Shown: positions 15,890-24,406 of the stretch, in pieces
Numbering within the stretch: position 1 is the first letter of the stretch
Layout of the letters: the number at the start of each line of letters is the position of its first letter
Origin: Streptosporangiaceae bacterium
GTDB taxonomy: Bacteria > Actinomycetota > Actinomycetes > Streptosporangiales > Streptosporangiaceae
DNA: 40,687 bases
Assembly: GCA_030040155.1 (NCBI GenBank)
Contig: JASHUG010000397.1
Span: 1 to 40,687 of the forward strand
Direction: 5' to 3'
Position numbers and translations under genes: made by a program
Notes under the pieces: model-generated
Seen by the model: the letters and a program-made list of their open reading frames with translations, nothing else
Told to the model about the DNA's origin: nothing
Databases searched by the model: none

Positions 15890-17131
15890 TCAGCCTCCAC
15901 CCGGTGCATGCTCCTGGGCGGCGGCGGCCAGTTCCTCGGCGAGGTCGTCTGCATCAAGACGGGCCTCAATCCGGCGCAGGTCTTCGATCCGGGCCCGCGT
16001 CTCCACCTGGCGCGGCGTCAGCAGCGAGCAGCAGTCCTGATCGGGTAGTTCCGAGATGGCGAGCGTATCGATGCGCCGGGCCTCGCTGATGATCTCAGTC
16101 TTGTCCCAGCCGATCAGCGGCCGCAGAATCGGCAGCCCGACCGCGTCGTCAAGCGCCGTGATGTTAGTCAGCGTCTGGCTGCTCACCTGTCCGAGCGAGT
16201 CCCCGGTAACCAGGGCGGTGGCCCGAAGCTTGCGGGCCATCGCCTCACCGGTCTTGAGCATGAGCCTGCGCTGGGCCATGATCTGCAGCCGTCCGGCGCC
16301 GGACGAGGCGAGCCGGCGCTGCGCGTTCCCGAACGCGACGACAAACATGCGCGAGTCGCCCTGGTAACGGTCGAGCTGGCGGACCAGCCCGTAGGCCTTG
16401 TACACCGACTCGGGCCCGGTCAGCGGCATTCCCGAGAAATGCAGGTAGCTGCAGCGCAGACCACGGCGCATCATCCGGTAGGAAGCCACCGGCGAGTCAA
16501 TGCCACCCGACATCAGCACCAGCGCGCGGCCGCTCATGCCGACAGGCAGGCCGCCCTGGCCGGCCCATCCCTGGGTGAACACGAATACCTCGTGCTGGTC
16601 TACCTCGACGAATACGGTTGTCTCCGGCGACTTCAGATTGACCGGCAGCCCGTACTCCTGCTGGATCCTGGTGCCGATCATCACTGCGAGCTCGGCCGAC
16701 GTGACCGGGAACCGCTTATCACGGCGCCTGGCCCTGACCGCAAATGCTCCAGTCCGGCCCGCGACCAGCTGGACGGCCGCCTCCACCGCCGCCTGCGGAT
16801 CCTTCGCGACGCGGATCGCCCGGCAGATCCGGGCGACGCCCATCACGTAGCTCAGCCGCTCGGCGATCATGTCAGCGGCGGTCTCCGCGCCGAAGTCACC
16901 GGCCTCGCCTCCGGCCAGCCTGACCACGACGACACCCTCGCGCTGCCAGACGCGGATGCCGATCCCGAGCTCACGCACCGAGCGCCTGATGTTCTCGTGC
17001 AGGAGACGCTCGAATTGCTGCCTGTTCCGCCCCTTCAGGACGATCTCGCCCAGCTTCAGCAGTACGCACGGCTCATGCAGCGCAGGCGCTTCATGACGCT
17101 CGGCGTGGCCGGTAACGGGCAGCACGGACAT
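15890..17131 (-). CDS. thiI: tRNA 4-thiouridine / thiazole sulfurtransferase ThiI
   Basis: 413 residues from the ATG at 17131. N-terminal ferredoxin-like plus THUMP domain (LLKLGEIVLKGRNRQQFERLL, about 24-44, and RARRRDKRFP) precede the PP-loop ATPase with SGGIDSP (208-214). A Cys pair occurs in ELPDQDCCSL (C367, C368), of which one should match the active-site Cys344 of E. coli ThiI. There is no rhodanese domain, as in Bacillus, so sulfur must come directly from a cysteine desulfurase. ThiI modifies U8 of tRNA and can serve thiazole synthesis; the thi operon 7 kb away makes the second role possible. The in-frame GTG at 17191 would add 20 residues without a clear signal. No strong ribosome-binding site is seen for either. 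Confidence 0.92.
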   Translation of the reverse strand: MSVLPVTGHAERHEAPALHEPCVLLKLGEIVLKGRNRQQFERLLHENIRRSVRELGIGIRVWQREGVVVVRLAGGEAGDFGAETAADMIAERLSYVMGVARICRAIRVAKDPQAAVEAAVQLVAGRTGAFAVRARRRDKRFPVTSAELAVMIGTRIQQEYGLPVNLKSPETTVFVEVDQHEVFVFTQGWAGQGGLPVGMSGRALVLMSGGIDSPVASYRMMRRGLRCSYLHFSGMPLTGPESVYKAYGLVRQLDRYQGDSRMFVVAFGNAQRRLASSGAGRLQIMAQRRLMLKTGEAMARKLRATALVTGDSLGQVSSQTLTNITALDDAVGLPILRPLIGWDKTEIISEARRIDTLAISELPDQDCCSLLTPRQVETRARIEDLRRIEARLDADDLAEELAAAAQEHAPGGG

Positions 17132-17449
17132 CACATCAGTCTGCCATCTATCGTGCGGTAGGCCTGCCTGCATTACTTGCCGCGCCGCCACAGGCCGGCC
17201 TGATCAGGTGGCCGCGGACGATAATTCCCGCCATGCTTGGGAACGGGGCTGCCTGAGGCTGGCAGCTCCGCGGGCTCGGGTGACGTCACCGAAGGAGCGC
17301 GGACCGGGCCGAACCCGGCTGTAAAGCCGCGAACAGGTGGTCCTTGGTCGTTATCGCCGACTCGGTGGCGTCGCAGAGTATCTGCTCGGATACTTAAGGT
17401 GATGCCATACGGCCAGAGTGTGACCGGTCGGCAGAAGGACATGATCCAC

Positions 17450-19078
17450 ATGGCACTCTGCACAAGGTGCGGACGGCAAGCGGGACCGCGAGCGGAGTTC
17501 TGCCAGGCCTGCGCCGGTATCTCCGCCGCTGACGCAGCCAACCAGCCATTGACGGCGCCCGCGATGGCCGCCGCCGGCGATTACCTGCGCCCGTTTGCGG
17601 CCGAAGGCCCAGGCCCCGCGCTCTTACCCGAAGCGCAGGGGCCCGATTACTGGACCGATCCGTTCATCGGTCGGATCCCGGCCTACCCCGAGCCTGTGCA
17701 GTCGGATCCGCCGCCAGACGCCGCCGCGCCGCCGGGCACCTTCCTGCCCGCGCCCGATCAGGCGTTTTCCGCCGGAGGCGACTGGTCCGCCGGGACCGCC
17801 GGTACTCGGGGCATGCTGCAACCCTACGGCCCCGACGCGCCGCCGTACGAGGCGGATGAGGAGCGCTACCCAACCACTGATCCGCCCTACGCGGTCGAGG
17901 AGCAGCCCTATCCGGTCCCGGACGCGCCCTACGCGGCCGACCAGACAGCGCACGCCGACGGCCCGGGCGGGGCCGGCTATTACGCGACCCCACAGTCATA
18001 CCAGGCGAGCGCAGGGTACTCGGGACCGAACGCGCCATGGGGCGCGCTGCCACGAGAAGACCTACCAGATCTCGGCCCGGACCTGACGGACCAGGACGCG
18101 CTTGGGTACGAGGAGCCAGCGCCGTCTCTGCCGACTGGACTGGCGGGCCACGGCGGCGCCACCCATACACCGGCGGACTCAGCGCAGCCGACCGGTCGTC
18201 GCTGGGGCAGTAATGCCAGGCGCGTGCTGCGGCGGCACGCCCCGGCGGAAGCCGAGCCCGATGACGACGACGAGTTCGCAGAGGCGGGCGCGAGCCAGCC
18301 CTACCCCGGCGGGCCTGTTCCTCTCGGCGGCGCCGCGCTGGCCATGACTGCGATTCAGACCGGGCGCGCCATCCCAGACTCGGCGGGCGCAAATCCGGCC
18401 GATGTCCCCTTCGCCGCGGACGAATCCATGCTCGCCGCGGGTGGTCGGGCGTTCCCCCGAGCCGACTCGGAACCCGAGTCTGGGGGCTTCCCTAACGCTC
18501 GCCTTCCGCTCCAGCAGCGCCGCTGGGTTGCCTTCGCCGCGGCGGCGATCGTGCTGATCATCGCGTCCGCCGGCGCGGCGATCCTGCTCTCGCACCGCGC
18601 AACGCCGCCCAGCCACCATGTCAGCGGGGGGACGGCGGAGCGCACGACGGCACCTGCGCCCAAGCCGACGACCAGCCCGCTGATTACGGTTGCCCCGGCC
18701 GCGGCCAGCGCGCCGCAGGCGCCCGCGGTTCGAGCCTTCCTCACCCGTTACTTCACCGCGATCAATGACCACGACTTCGCGGCCTACCGGTCGCTCTTCA
18801 GCGACACGCAGCGCGGCGGGCTGTCCGCCGCAGCCTTCGCCGCTGGCTATGGCTCGTCGCGGGACTCGCGCGCGACGCTGCACAACATCGCTGCCTCGGC
18901 GGCCGGGCGACTTGTCGTAACGGTCACTTTCGTCAGCCACCAGCAGCCGACCGACAGTGCCACCCACTCGTCCTGCACCGCCTGGACCATCTCCTTGTAC
19001 CTGACCAAGCAAGCGGGCGCCTACGTGATCCAGGCACCGCCGGCCGGCTACGGCGCGACCGCTACCGCCTGCTCGTAA
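17450..19078 (+). CDS. Zinc-ribbon, proline-rich, single-span membrane protein
   Basis: 542 residues, not a named family. Residues 2-22 (ALCTRCGRQAGPRAEFCQACA) form a C-x2-C-x11-C-x2-C zinc ribbon. A long Pro/Tyr/Asp-rich disordered region follows, with repeats such as DPPYAVEEQPYPVPDAPYA. A membrane span lies at about 361-382 (WVAFAAAAIVLIIASAGAAILL). A small extracellular domain of about 120 residues (VRAFLTRYFTAINDHDFAAYRSLFSDTQRGGLS ...) resembles SnoaL/NTF2-like folds. Cytoplasmic ribbon, linker, span and NTF2-like outside domain suggest a membrane sensor or scaffold. GAAGGA (17434-17439) precedes the ATG at 17450; an ATG at 17441 is possible. The upstream frame to 17237 is rejected for lack of a signal. 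Confidence 0.75.
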   Translation: MALCTRCGRQAGPRAEFCQACAGISAADAANQPLTAPAMAAAGDYLRPFAAEGPGPALLPEAQGPDYWTDPFIGRIPAYPEPVQSDPPPDAAAPPGTFLPAPDQAFSAGGDWSAGTAGTRGMLQPYGPDAPPYEADEERYPTTDPPYAVEEQPYPVPDAPYAADQTAHADGPGGAGYYATPQSYQASAGYSGPNAPWGALPREDLPDLGPDLTDQDALGYEEPAPSLPTGLAGHGGATHTPADSAQPTGRRWGSNARRVLRRHAPAEAEPDDDDEFAEAGASQPYPGGPVPLGGAALAMTAIQTGRAIPDSAGANPADVPFAADESMLAAGGRAFPRADSEPESGGFPNARLPLQQRRWVAFAAAAIVLIIASAGAAILLSHRATPPSHHVSGGTAERTTAPAPKPTTSPLITVAPAAASAPQAPAVRAFLTRYFTAINDHDFAAYRSLFSDTQRGGLSAAAFAAGYGSSRDSRATLHNIAASAAGRLVVTVTFVSHQQPTDSATHSSCTAWTISLYLTKQAGAYVIQAPPAGYGATATACS

Positions 19079-19109
19079 CCGCGGGAACTAGCGAGCCGGA
19101 GGGGGCGCC

Positions 19110-19946
19110 TTAAAGCGCGCCCGACGGCTGAGCGGGCAACACAGCCGGCATCACGCCGCAGAGCAACCGGTTGTAACCGTGCTGCCAGAGGATGCCGACC
19201 TCGGCGAACCCCGCAGCCTGCAGCGCCCGCGTCTGCACGCTGAGCAGGCCAGCAGGCGAGCCGTGGTGCTCTGCAGCCACATCGCGGGCGTCGCGCTCGG
19301 CGTTCAGTGCGGCCAGGTCCGGATCGGCGGCCACGGCGGCCCACCAGTTCTCCCAGGTTTCGGCCCGGTCGGCCGAGAAGTGCCGCTGCTCCCGCCGCGC
19401 CGTCATCGCCCGGCCCAGCCTGATCAGCGTCGGCGCCGTGTCGTCCTCGCGCATGTGATCACCGTCCAGCAGCACGCCGCCGGGGACCAGCAGGCTGGCC
19501 GCCTCCGTGTACGTCGCGACGAGCGCGTCCTGCGTTAGCCAGTGGAGGGCGGTGGTGCTCACCACCGCGTCCGCCCTCCGGACCAGGCCCAGGCGGTCAG
19601 ACCAGCCAGCCACGCGCAGGTCAGCGTCGACGAAGCGGAGCCCGGCTACGTCCTGGAATGCGGCCCGTCCGAGGGTCAGCGTCAGCGGGTCGGCGTCGAT
19701 CCCGACGACCGTCGCCTTCGGCAGTCGCGCCAGCAGTCGCACTCCCAGCGAGCCAGGACCGCAGCCCAGGTCGAGCACGAGCGGGTCGGGGCGGCCGACC
19801 GCATCCTCGAGCGCGTCGATCAGCGCGGTGAACCGCTGCTCGCGGTCGGGCAGGTAGCCCTGCTGCTGGCTGTCCCAGCGCTCGATCCACGCGCGGGCCG
19901 CCTCCTGGCTGAGCGCCTCGCCACTGCCGACTGCCGGGCTTGCCAT
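19110..19946 (-). CDS. Class I SAM-dependent methyltransferase
   Basis: 278 residues. Motif I is LVLDLGCGPGSLGVRLL (56-72), followed by the acidic end of beta-2 (VVGIDADPLTL) and motif IV-like ADAVVSTTALHWLTQDA. The methylated substrate cannot be predicted; the HWL after the aspartate-free motif IV is common in trans-aconitate-like small-molecule methyltransferases. A strong GGAGGAGG site stands 6-7 nt before the ATG. It converges with the zinc-ribbon protein gene (31-nt gap) and is divergent from the CGNR gene, with which it shares an 86-bp spacer carrying repeated motifs. Confidence 0.85.
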   Translation of the reverse strand: MASPAVGSGEALSQEAARAWIERWDSQQQGYLPDREQRFTALIDALEDAVGRPDPLVLDLGCGPGSLGVRLLARLPKATVVGIDADPLTLTLGRAAFQDVAGLRFVDADLRVAGWSDRLGLVRRADAVVSTTALHWLTQDALVATYTEAASLLVPGGVLLDGDHMREDDTAPTLIRLGRAMTARREQRHFSADRAETWENWWAAVAADPDLAALNAERDARDVAAEHHGSPAGLLSVQTRALQAAGFAEVGILWQHGYNRLLCGVMPAVLPAQPSGAL

Positions 19947-19990
19947 GGGATATCCTCCTCCGCCCTCAGGGCGTAACTGCCGTATAGGAT

Positions 19991-20051
19991 TTTCACAGTC
20001 ACGAACCTAGAACTGAGAGCATAACTGGTCAAGTGAATTTCACCAGTCACG
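19991..20051. promoter_or_regulatory. Repeated motif in the methyltransferase/CGNR spacer
   Basis: TTTCACAGTCACG (19991-20003) recurs as TTTCACCAGTCACG (20038-20051), 47 bp apart in the same orientation. The second copy overlaps the perfect palindrome GTGAATTTCAC that begins at the CGNR start codon (20033-20043). Two matching sites, one upstream and one on the start, resemble operators for autoregulation. No protein can be assigned, but the CGNR product is the obvious candidate. Confidence 0.4.
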
Positions 20052-20602
20052 TAGATACGATTGTGACCGCGGCGGTCGCGCTGGTCAACGCGGTGACGCC
20101 GGGCGAGGCCCGCGGGCGCAGCTTCGAGCAGCCGGTTGGCGATGACCTTCGCGCGGCCGTCAGCGAGGCCCTGCGAGTCGGCCGGCCGGAGGCGCCGCCG
20201 ATCACCGCAGCGGACGCAGCCGAGCTCGCGCTCGTCGGCGGCTGGCTGCGCTCTGTGTTCGACTCGGCCGACCGGGGCGATGTGGATGCGGCCGCGCTAA
20301 CCCTCAATGCCCTGCTCGCCGAGACCGGCGCGAGGCCAGAACTCGAGAAGCATGACGGCGAGCCGTGGCACATGCATTTCCACGGCCACACCGACTCCCT
20401 CGCCGTGGGCTGGGCGGCGGGCTGCGCCACCGGCCTTGCCATCGTGCTCGGCACGGAGATGTACGACCGCCTCGGCGTGTGCACGGCGCCGCGATGTGAC
20501 CGCGTCTACGTCGACGTCTCCAGGAACGGGACACGCCGGTTCTGCTCGACGACCTGCCAGAACCGGGTCAAGTCGGCGGCGTTCCGCGCCCGGCAAGGCT
20601 GA
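20033..20602 (+). CDS. CGNR zinc finger domain protein
   Basis: 189 residues. An N-terminal ABATE-like stress-response domain (about 1-145, with HMHFHGHTDSLAVGWAAGCATGLAIVL) is followed by a zinc finger with C150, C155, C171 and C175. The signature glycine of C-G-N-R is Gln here (CQNR, 175-178), within the usual context SRNGTRRFCSTTCQNR. Such proteins are thought to bind DNA and act as regulators; direct evidence is scarce. GTG at 20033 gives a standard N-terminus and has no ribosome-binding site. Repeats around the start suggest self-control. It is divergent from the methyltransferase gene. Confidence 0.85.
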   Translation: MNFTSHVDTIVTAAVALVNAVTPGEARGRSFEQPVGDDLRAAVSEALRVGRPEAPPITAADAAELALVGGWLRSVFDSADRGDVDAAALTLNALLAETGARPELEKHDGEPWHMHFHGHTDSLAVGWAAGCATGLAIVLGTEMYDRLGVCTAPRCDRVYVDVSRNGTRRFCSTTCQNRVKSAAFRARQG

Positions 20603-20665
20603 GCGGGATGACACTCAAGCAGCAAGCGGCAGTCGGCGGGGCCCGACTTCGTTCCCGCGTTAAAG

Positions 20666-20695
20666 CGCCGGGAGCGGACCTCCTGCGCCCCGGCG
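20666..20695 (-). terminator. Probable terminator of pfkA
   Basis: On the minus strand CGCCGGG and CCCGGCG make a 7-bp stem around a 16-nt loop, directly followed by CTTTAA. It begins 8 nt after the pfkA stop. A smaller hairpin (AGTCGG/CCGACT, 20631-20648) lies between it and the converging CGNR gene. Confidence 0.4.
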
Positions 20696-20702
20696 GCGAG
20701 CC

Positions 20703-21752
20703 TTAGCCGAAGAAGACCTCGGCCTCGCCGTAACGTTCGGGCGGCACCAATTTCAGCTCGCTCGTGGCCTGAGCGATGGGGACCCGCACGATGTCGGTGC
20801 CGCGCAGCGCGACCATGACGCCCCAGGCGCCGTCGGCGACCGATCTGGCGGCGTGCACGCCGAACCTGGTGGCCAGCACGCGATCGAAGGCGGTCGGCGT
20901 GCCGCCGCGCTGTACATGCCCGAGTACCGTGCAGCGAGCCTCCTTGCCGGTGCGCTGCTCGATCTCGTCCGCCAGCATCTGACCGATCCCCCGGTTGGCC
21001 AGCCGGATGTGCCCGAACGCATCCAGTTGCTGCTCGGTGGCTGCCTCGCCCGAGGTCTTCGGGTTCGCTCCCTCGGCCACTACGACGATCGGTGCGTAAC
21101 GGGTCTGGAAGCGGTGCCTGACGTACTCGCAGACCTGCTCCATGTCGAACGGCTTCTCCGGGATCAGGATGACGTTCGCGCCGCCGGCGATACCCGCGTG
21201 GAGAGCGATCCAGCCTGCGTGCCGGCCCATGACCTCGACGATGAGCGCCCGGTGATGGCTCTCGGCGGTCGTGTGCAGCCGGTCGATCGCCTCCATCGCG
21301 ATGTTCACGGCGGTGTCGAACCCGAAGGTGTAGTCGGTCGCGCTCAGGTCGTTGTCGATCGTCTTCGGCACGCCGACGACGTTCGCGCCGGCCTCGTACA
21401 GCCGGGCCGCGACACCGAGCGTGTCCTCGCCTCCGATGACGACCAGCGCGTCGACGCCAAGGCTCTCGAGGTTCTCCTTGATCCGGTCCAGGCCGGACTT
21501 GCCGCCGACGGCGGCGGACTCGGCGAGCGGATTGGTCCGGGACGAGCCGAGGATCGTGCCGCCACGCGGCAGGATCCCGCGTACCGCCTCCACGTCAAGC
21601 ACCATCGTGTCGCCCTCGAGCGGACCGCGCCAGCCGTCGCGGAACCCGATGAATTCGAGTTCGTGCTCGGCTACGCCGGTCCGGACGACCGCGCGGATCA
21701 CCGCGTTAAGGCCGGGGCAGTCGCCGCCTCCGGTCAGCACACCCACTCGCAT
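20703..21752 (-). CDS. pfkA: 6-phosphofructokinase, PPi-type signature
   Basis: 349 residues, group III phosphofructokinase of actinomycetes. It phosphorylates fructose 6-phosphate. Key blocks: GGGDCPGLNAVIR (8-20), GGEDT (107-111), PKTIDND (129-135), MGRHAGW (175-181). In this family the donor is set by two positions, E. coli Gly104 and Gly124. Here they are Asp110 and Lys130, the pair known from the pyrophosphate-dependent enzyme of Amycolatopsis methanolica; the ATP enzyme of Streptomyces coelicolor has Gly and Lys. I therefore expect PPi dependence, which would make the step reversible. AGAGGA lies about 10 nt before the ATG. It is divergent from glpK with a 42-bp spacer. Confidence 0.93.
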   Translation of the reverse strand: MRVGVLTGGGDCPGLNAVIRAVVRTGVAEHELEFIGFRDGWRGPLEGDTMVLDVEAVRGILPRGGTILGSSRTNPLAESAAVGGKSGLDRIKENLESLGVDALVVIGGEDTLGVAARLYEAGANVVGVPKTIDNDLSATDYTFGFDTAVNIAMEAIDRLHTTAESHHRALIVEVMGRHAGWIALHAGIAGGANVILIPEKPFDMEQVCEYVRHRFQTRYAPIVVVAEGANPKTSGEAATEQQLDAFGHIRLANRGIGQMLADEIEQRTGKEARCTVLGHVQRGGTPTAFDRVLATRFGVHAARSVADGAWGVMVALRGTDIVRVPIAQATSELKLVPPERYGEAEVFFG

Positions 21753-21794
21753 GGTGTTTTTCCTCTCACGTCTCCTGCGGTCACACTAGTGGCT

Positions 21795-23282
21795 ATGAGC
21801 GTCCTTGCGATTGACGCGGGCACGACCGGTGTAACCGCTCTTATCGTTACCGATTCGGGTGCCGTCGCGGGCCGGGGCTACCAGGAATTTCGTCAGTATT
21901 TTCCGCAGCCGGGCTGGGTTGAGCATCTGCCCGAGGGCATCTGGCAGGCGACTCTGGCGGCATGCTCGCAGGCGCTCGCCGAGGCCGGCCACCCGGCCGT
22001 GGTCAGCGTGGGTATCACCAACCAGCGGGAGACGGCCGTGCTGTGGGACCGGACCACGCTGGCCGCCCCGCACCGGGCCATCGTCTGGCAGGACCGGCGT
22101 ACGGCCACGATCTGCGATGAACTGCGGGCGGCAGGTCACGAGCCGCGGGTGGCAGAGCTCACGGGGCTGAGGCTCGACCCGTACTTCACGGCGACAAAGC
22201 TTACGTGGCTATCCCGGCACGAGCGTTCGGTCTGGGCTGGGGTGGTGGACGGGTCCGTGGCCGTCGGCACCGTGGACTCCTACCTGATCGCCCGCCTGAC
22301 CGGCGGCCGGCGGCATGTGTCCGACGCCTCAAATGCCTCTCGCACGCTGCTGTTCGACATCGAAGCAGGCCAGTGGTCGGCGGAGCTGTGCGAGCTGTTC
22401 AGCGTCCCGCCGCATGCGTTGCCCGAGGTAGTGCCATCCACCGGAATCATCGGGCACACCGATCCATCGGCATTCCTGGGTCTGGAGCTGCCGGTTGCCG
22501 GCGTCGCCGGGGACCAGCAGGCGGCCCTGTTCGGGCAGGCCTGCTTTGAGCCAGGCGCGGCCAAGTGCACGTACGGGACCGGATCTTTCGTCCTGGTGAA
22601 CACTGGCTCGTCGATCGTGAGATCACAAGCCGGCCTGCTGTCCACGGTGGCCTGGCTGGAACCCTCGGGCGAACTGACCTATGCGCTCGAGGGCTCGGTA
22701 TTCGTGACTGGCGCCGCGATCCAGTGGCTGCGCGACGGCCTGGGCCTGCTGGACAATGCCGGGCAGAGCGAGGCGCTGGCCCAGTCCGTGCCTGACACGG
22801 GCGGGGTGGTTTTCGTGCCCGCCCTGACCGGACTCGGCGCGCCGGACTGGGACCCGTCCGCGCGAGGCGCCATGTTCGGCCTGACCCGAGGCACCACCAG
22901 GGCGCACCTGATCCGCGCCGCGCTTGAGGCGATTGCCTTCGAGGTGCGCGACGTGGTCGACGTCATGACGGTCGAGGCCAGCGCCGGACCGGCACTGGGC
23001 GACGCGGCCGCCTTGCGGGTCGACGGCGGCGCCAGTGCCAACGATCTGCTCCTGCAGTTGCAGGCCGATCAGCTGCAGCGGCCGGTCGAACGGCCGGTCA
23101 TCGCCGAGACCACAGCGCTGGGCGCTGCCTCGCTGGCCGGGCTGGCCACGGGAGTGTGGTCCTCGCGGGCCGAGCTGGCCGCAGCCTGGCAGCTGGACCG
23201 CCGGTTCACGCCCGGCCCGCGCGACGAGGCGGCGCACGCCCGCTGGCGGAGCGCGGTCGAGCGAACAAAGGGCTGGGTCTAG
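21795..23282 (+). CDS. glpK: Glycerol kinase
   Basis: 495 residues, FGGY family, the normal length of GlpK. It makes glycerol 3-phosphate from glycerol and ATP. The N-terminal ATPase loop is DAGTTGVTAL, and glycerol-binding blocks NQRETAVLWD, LDPYFTATKL and GVAGDQQAALFGQ are all present, as is the adenosine loop VDGGASANDLLLQLQAD. The ATG at 21795 gives the expected start (MSVLAIDAGTTG); in-frame starts upstream lie antisense to pfkA and are rejected. No ribosome-binding site is visible and CACACT 7 nt upstream is a weak -10, so it may be leaderless. No glpF or glpD is adjacent. With the divergent pfkA it sits at the glycerol/glycolysis junction. Confidence 0.94.
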   Translation: MSVLAIDAGTTGVTALIVTDSGAVAGRGYQEFRQYFPQPGWVEHLPEGIWQATLAACSQALAEAGHPAVVSVGITNQRETAVLWDRTTLAAPHRAIVWQDRRTATICDELRAAGHEPRVAELTGLRLDPYFTATKLTWLSRHERSVWAGVVDGSVAVGTVDSYLIARLTGGRRHVSDASNASRTLLFDIEAGQWSAELCELFSVPPHALPEVVPSTGIIGHTDPSAFLGLELPVAGVAGDQQAALFGQACFEPGAAKCTYGTGSFVLVNTGSSIVRSQAGLLSTVAWLEPSGELTYALEGSVFVTGAAIQWLRDGLGLLDNAGQSEALAQSVPDTGGVVFVPALTGLGAPDWDPSARGAMFGLTRGTTRAHLIRAALEAIAFEVRDVVDVMTVEASAGPALGDAAALRVDGGASANDLLLQLQADQLQRPVERPVIAETTALGAASLAGLATGVWSSRAELAAAWQLDRRFTPGPRDEAAHARWRSAVERTKGWV

Positions 23283-23305
23283 TCCGGGCCGACGCCTAGT
23301 CCGGA

Positions 23306-23357
23306 CGGACGCCCCAGCCCTTCGGCGGACGCCCAGCCCTCGGCGGACGCTCCAGCC
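23306..23357. repeat. Degenerate tandem repeat after glpK
   Basis: Three head-to-tail copies of an 18-20-bp unit, GGACGCCCCAGCCCTTCGGC and shorter variants, follow the glpK stop. They also resemble the last glpK codons and the preceding GGGCCGACGCC, as if the gene end had been copied. No protein is encoded. The 305-bp spacer 23283-23587 holds this repeat and a large hairpin, and otherwise nothing I can support. Confidence 0.5.
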
Positions 23358-23394
23358 TGACGGACATATCCGGCAAACCATCGGGCGCTCGTTC

Positions 23395-23442
23395 GGCTGG
23401 GTGCCTGCGGTGTCGTTCCCGCGACACCTACCGCGCCCAGCC
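23395..23442. terminator. Large two-part hairpin between glpK and plsC
   Basis: GGCTGGGTGC pairs with GCGCCCAGCC (10 bp, one G-U) and, inside an internal loop, GGTGTCG pairs with CGACACC. The structure lies 112 bp after glpK, between converging genes, and is followed on the plus strand by a T-rich stretch (GGTTGGTTTTG). It most likely ends glpK transcription; a small RNA cannot be excluded. Confidence 0.5.
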
Positions 23443-23587
23443 ATGGGAACAGGGTTGGTTTTGTCCGATTAAGCTCCGGCCCTGCGCCGTCACAAACTCG
23501 GCAAGGAGCCCTCAGCCGCGTTGGGCCCGCGCAGCCAATGTTGACCCGTCAGCGCCCTTCGGCGGTAGGTGACCGTCAGCGAGCGAG

Positions 23588-24406
23588 CTAGTCCTGGATG
23601 TTGTCGGCCCCAGCCCGGGAGCCGACCGCCTCTTCCTCGTCCTCGTCGTCGTCGGACTCGCTGCCGGAGACCTGCCCGTTGGCCCCATCGTGGACGACGT
23701 GCCCAGGGTGCCCGTCGCGGTGCAGAACCTGGGCCAGCCGACCCTTGGCTCGCTGCGCGTACTCGTCCACGTACTCCTGGCCCGACAACTTCATGAGCTG
23801 ATACATGATCTCGTCGGTGACGGCGCGCAGCACGATCCGATCCTGCTCAAGGCCGTAGTAGCGAGAGAAGTCCAGCGGCTTGCCAAACCGGACGCCTGGC
23901 CGGATCGTCAGCCGGGGTGCCACCCGGCCGGGCGGCTGGAACTCGAACCCGCCGATCATCGCCGTGGGGATCACCGGCACCCTGCCCTCGAGCGCGAGGC
24001 GAGCGACGCCCGTCTTGCCACGGAACAGCCGGCCATCGGGAGTTCGCGTGCCCTCGGGATAGATCCCCAGAAGCTGCCCCGAGGCAAGGACGCGTAGGCC
24101 TGTGCGTAGCGCCCGCTCGCTCGCGGCGCCACCCGAGCGATCCACGGGGATCTGCCCCAGGCCGCTGAAGAAGGCCTTGCTCAGCAGGCCTTTTATCCCG
24201 CGTCCGGTGAAATATTCGGACTTCGCAAGGAACACGACCTTGCGCGGCAGCGGAAGCGGGGCAAAGAAGTGGTCCGAGAACGACAGGTGGTTGCTCGCCA
24301 GGATTGCGGGGCCTTCCCTGGGCACGTTCTCGGTGCCCTGAGCCCACGGCCGGAACAGTACGCGGAGCACCGGCCCGATGATCGCCTTAAACACCCAGTA
24401 GAACAC
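23588..24406 (-). CDS. 1-acyl-glycerol-3-phosphate acyltransferase (PlsC-like)
   Basis: 272 residues. The acyltransferase motif NHLSFSDHFF contains the catalytic H40-x4-D45, and IYPEGTRTPDG (115-125) is the glycerol-phosphate-binding block III; VPVIPTAMIG is block IV. It should acylate lysophosphatidic acid at the membrane, with an amphipathic N-terminal helix (MFYWVFKAIIGPVLRVLF). The C-terminal 40 residues are acidic (ESDDDEDEEEA) and not part of the family core. A GTG start follows GAGGTAAGG at 3-8 nt. It corresponds in position to Rv2182c of M. tuberculosis. Glycerol kinase converging from the left would supply the glycerol phosphate, but the genes are not co-transcribed. Confidence 0.9.
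   Translation of the reverse strand: MFYWVFKAIIGPVLRVLFRPWAQGTENVPREGPAILASNHLSFSDHFFAPLPLPRKVVFLAKSEYFTGRGIKGLLSKAFFSGLGQIPVDRSGGAASERALRTGLRVLASGQLLGIYPEGTRTPDGRLFRGKTGVARLALEGRVPVIPTAMIGGFEFQPPGRVAPRLTIRPGVRFGKPLDFSRYYGLEQDRIVLRAVTDEIMYQLMKLSGQEYVDEYAQRAKGRLAQVLHRDGHPGHVVHDGANGQVSGSESDDDEDEEEAVGSRAGADNIQD

Noticed and set aside
20021-20032. ATAACT as a leaderless -10 for the CGNR gene
   Set aside because: It does not fit TAnnnT at either possible register, unlike the other genes in the set.
20853-21794. Extension of glpK by 314 codons
   Set aside because: The segment lies antisense to all of pfkA; glycerol kinase homology begins exactly at 21795.
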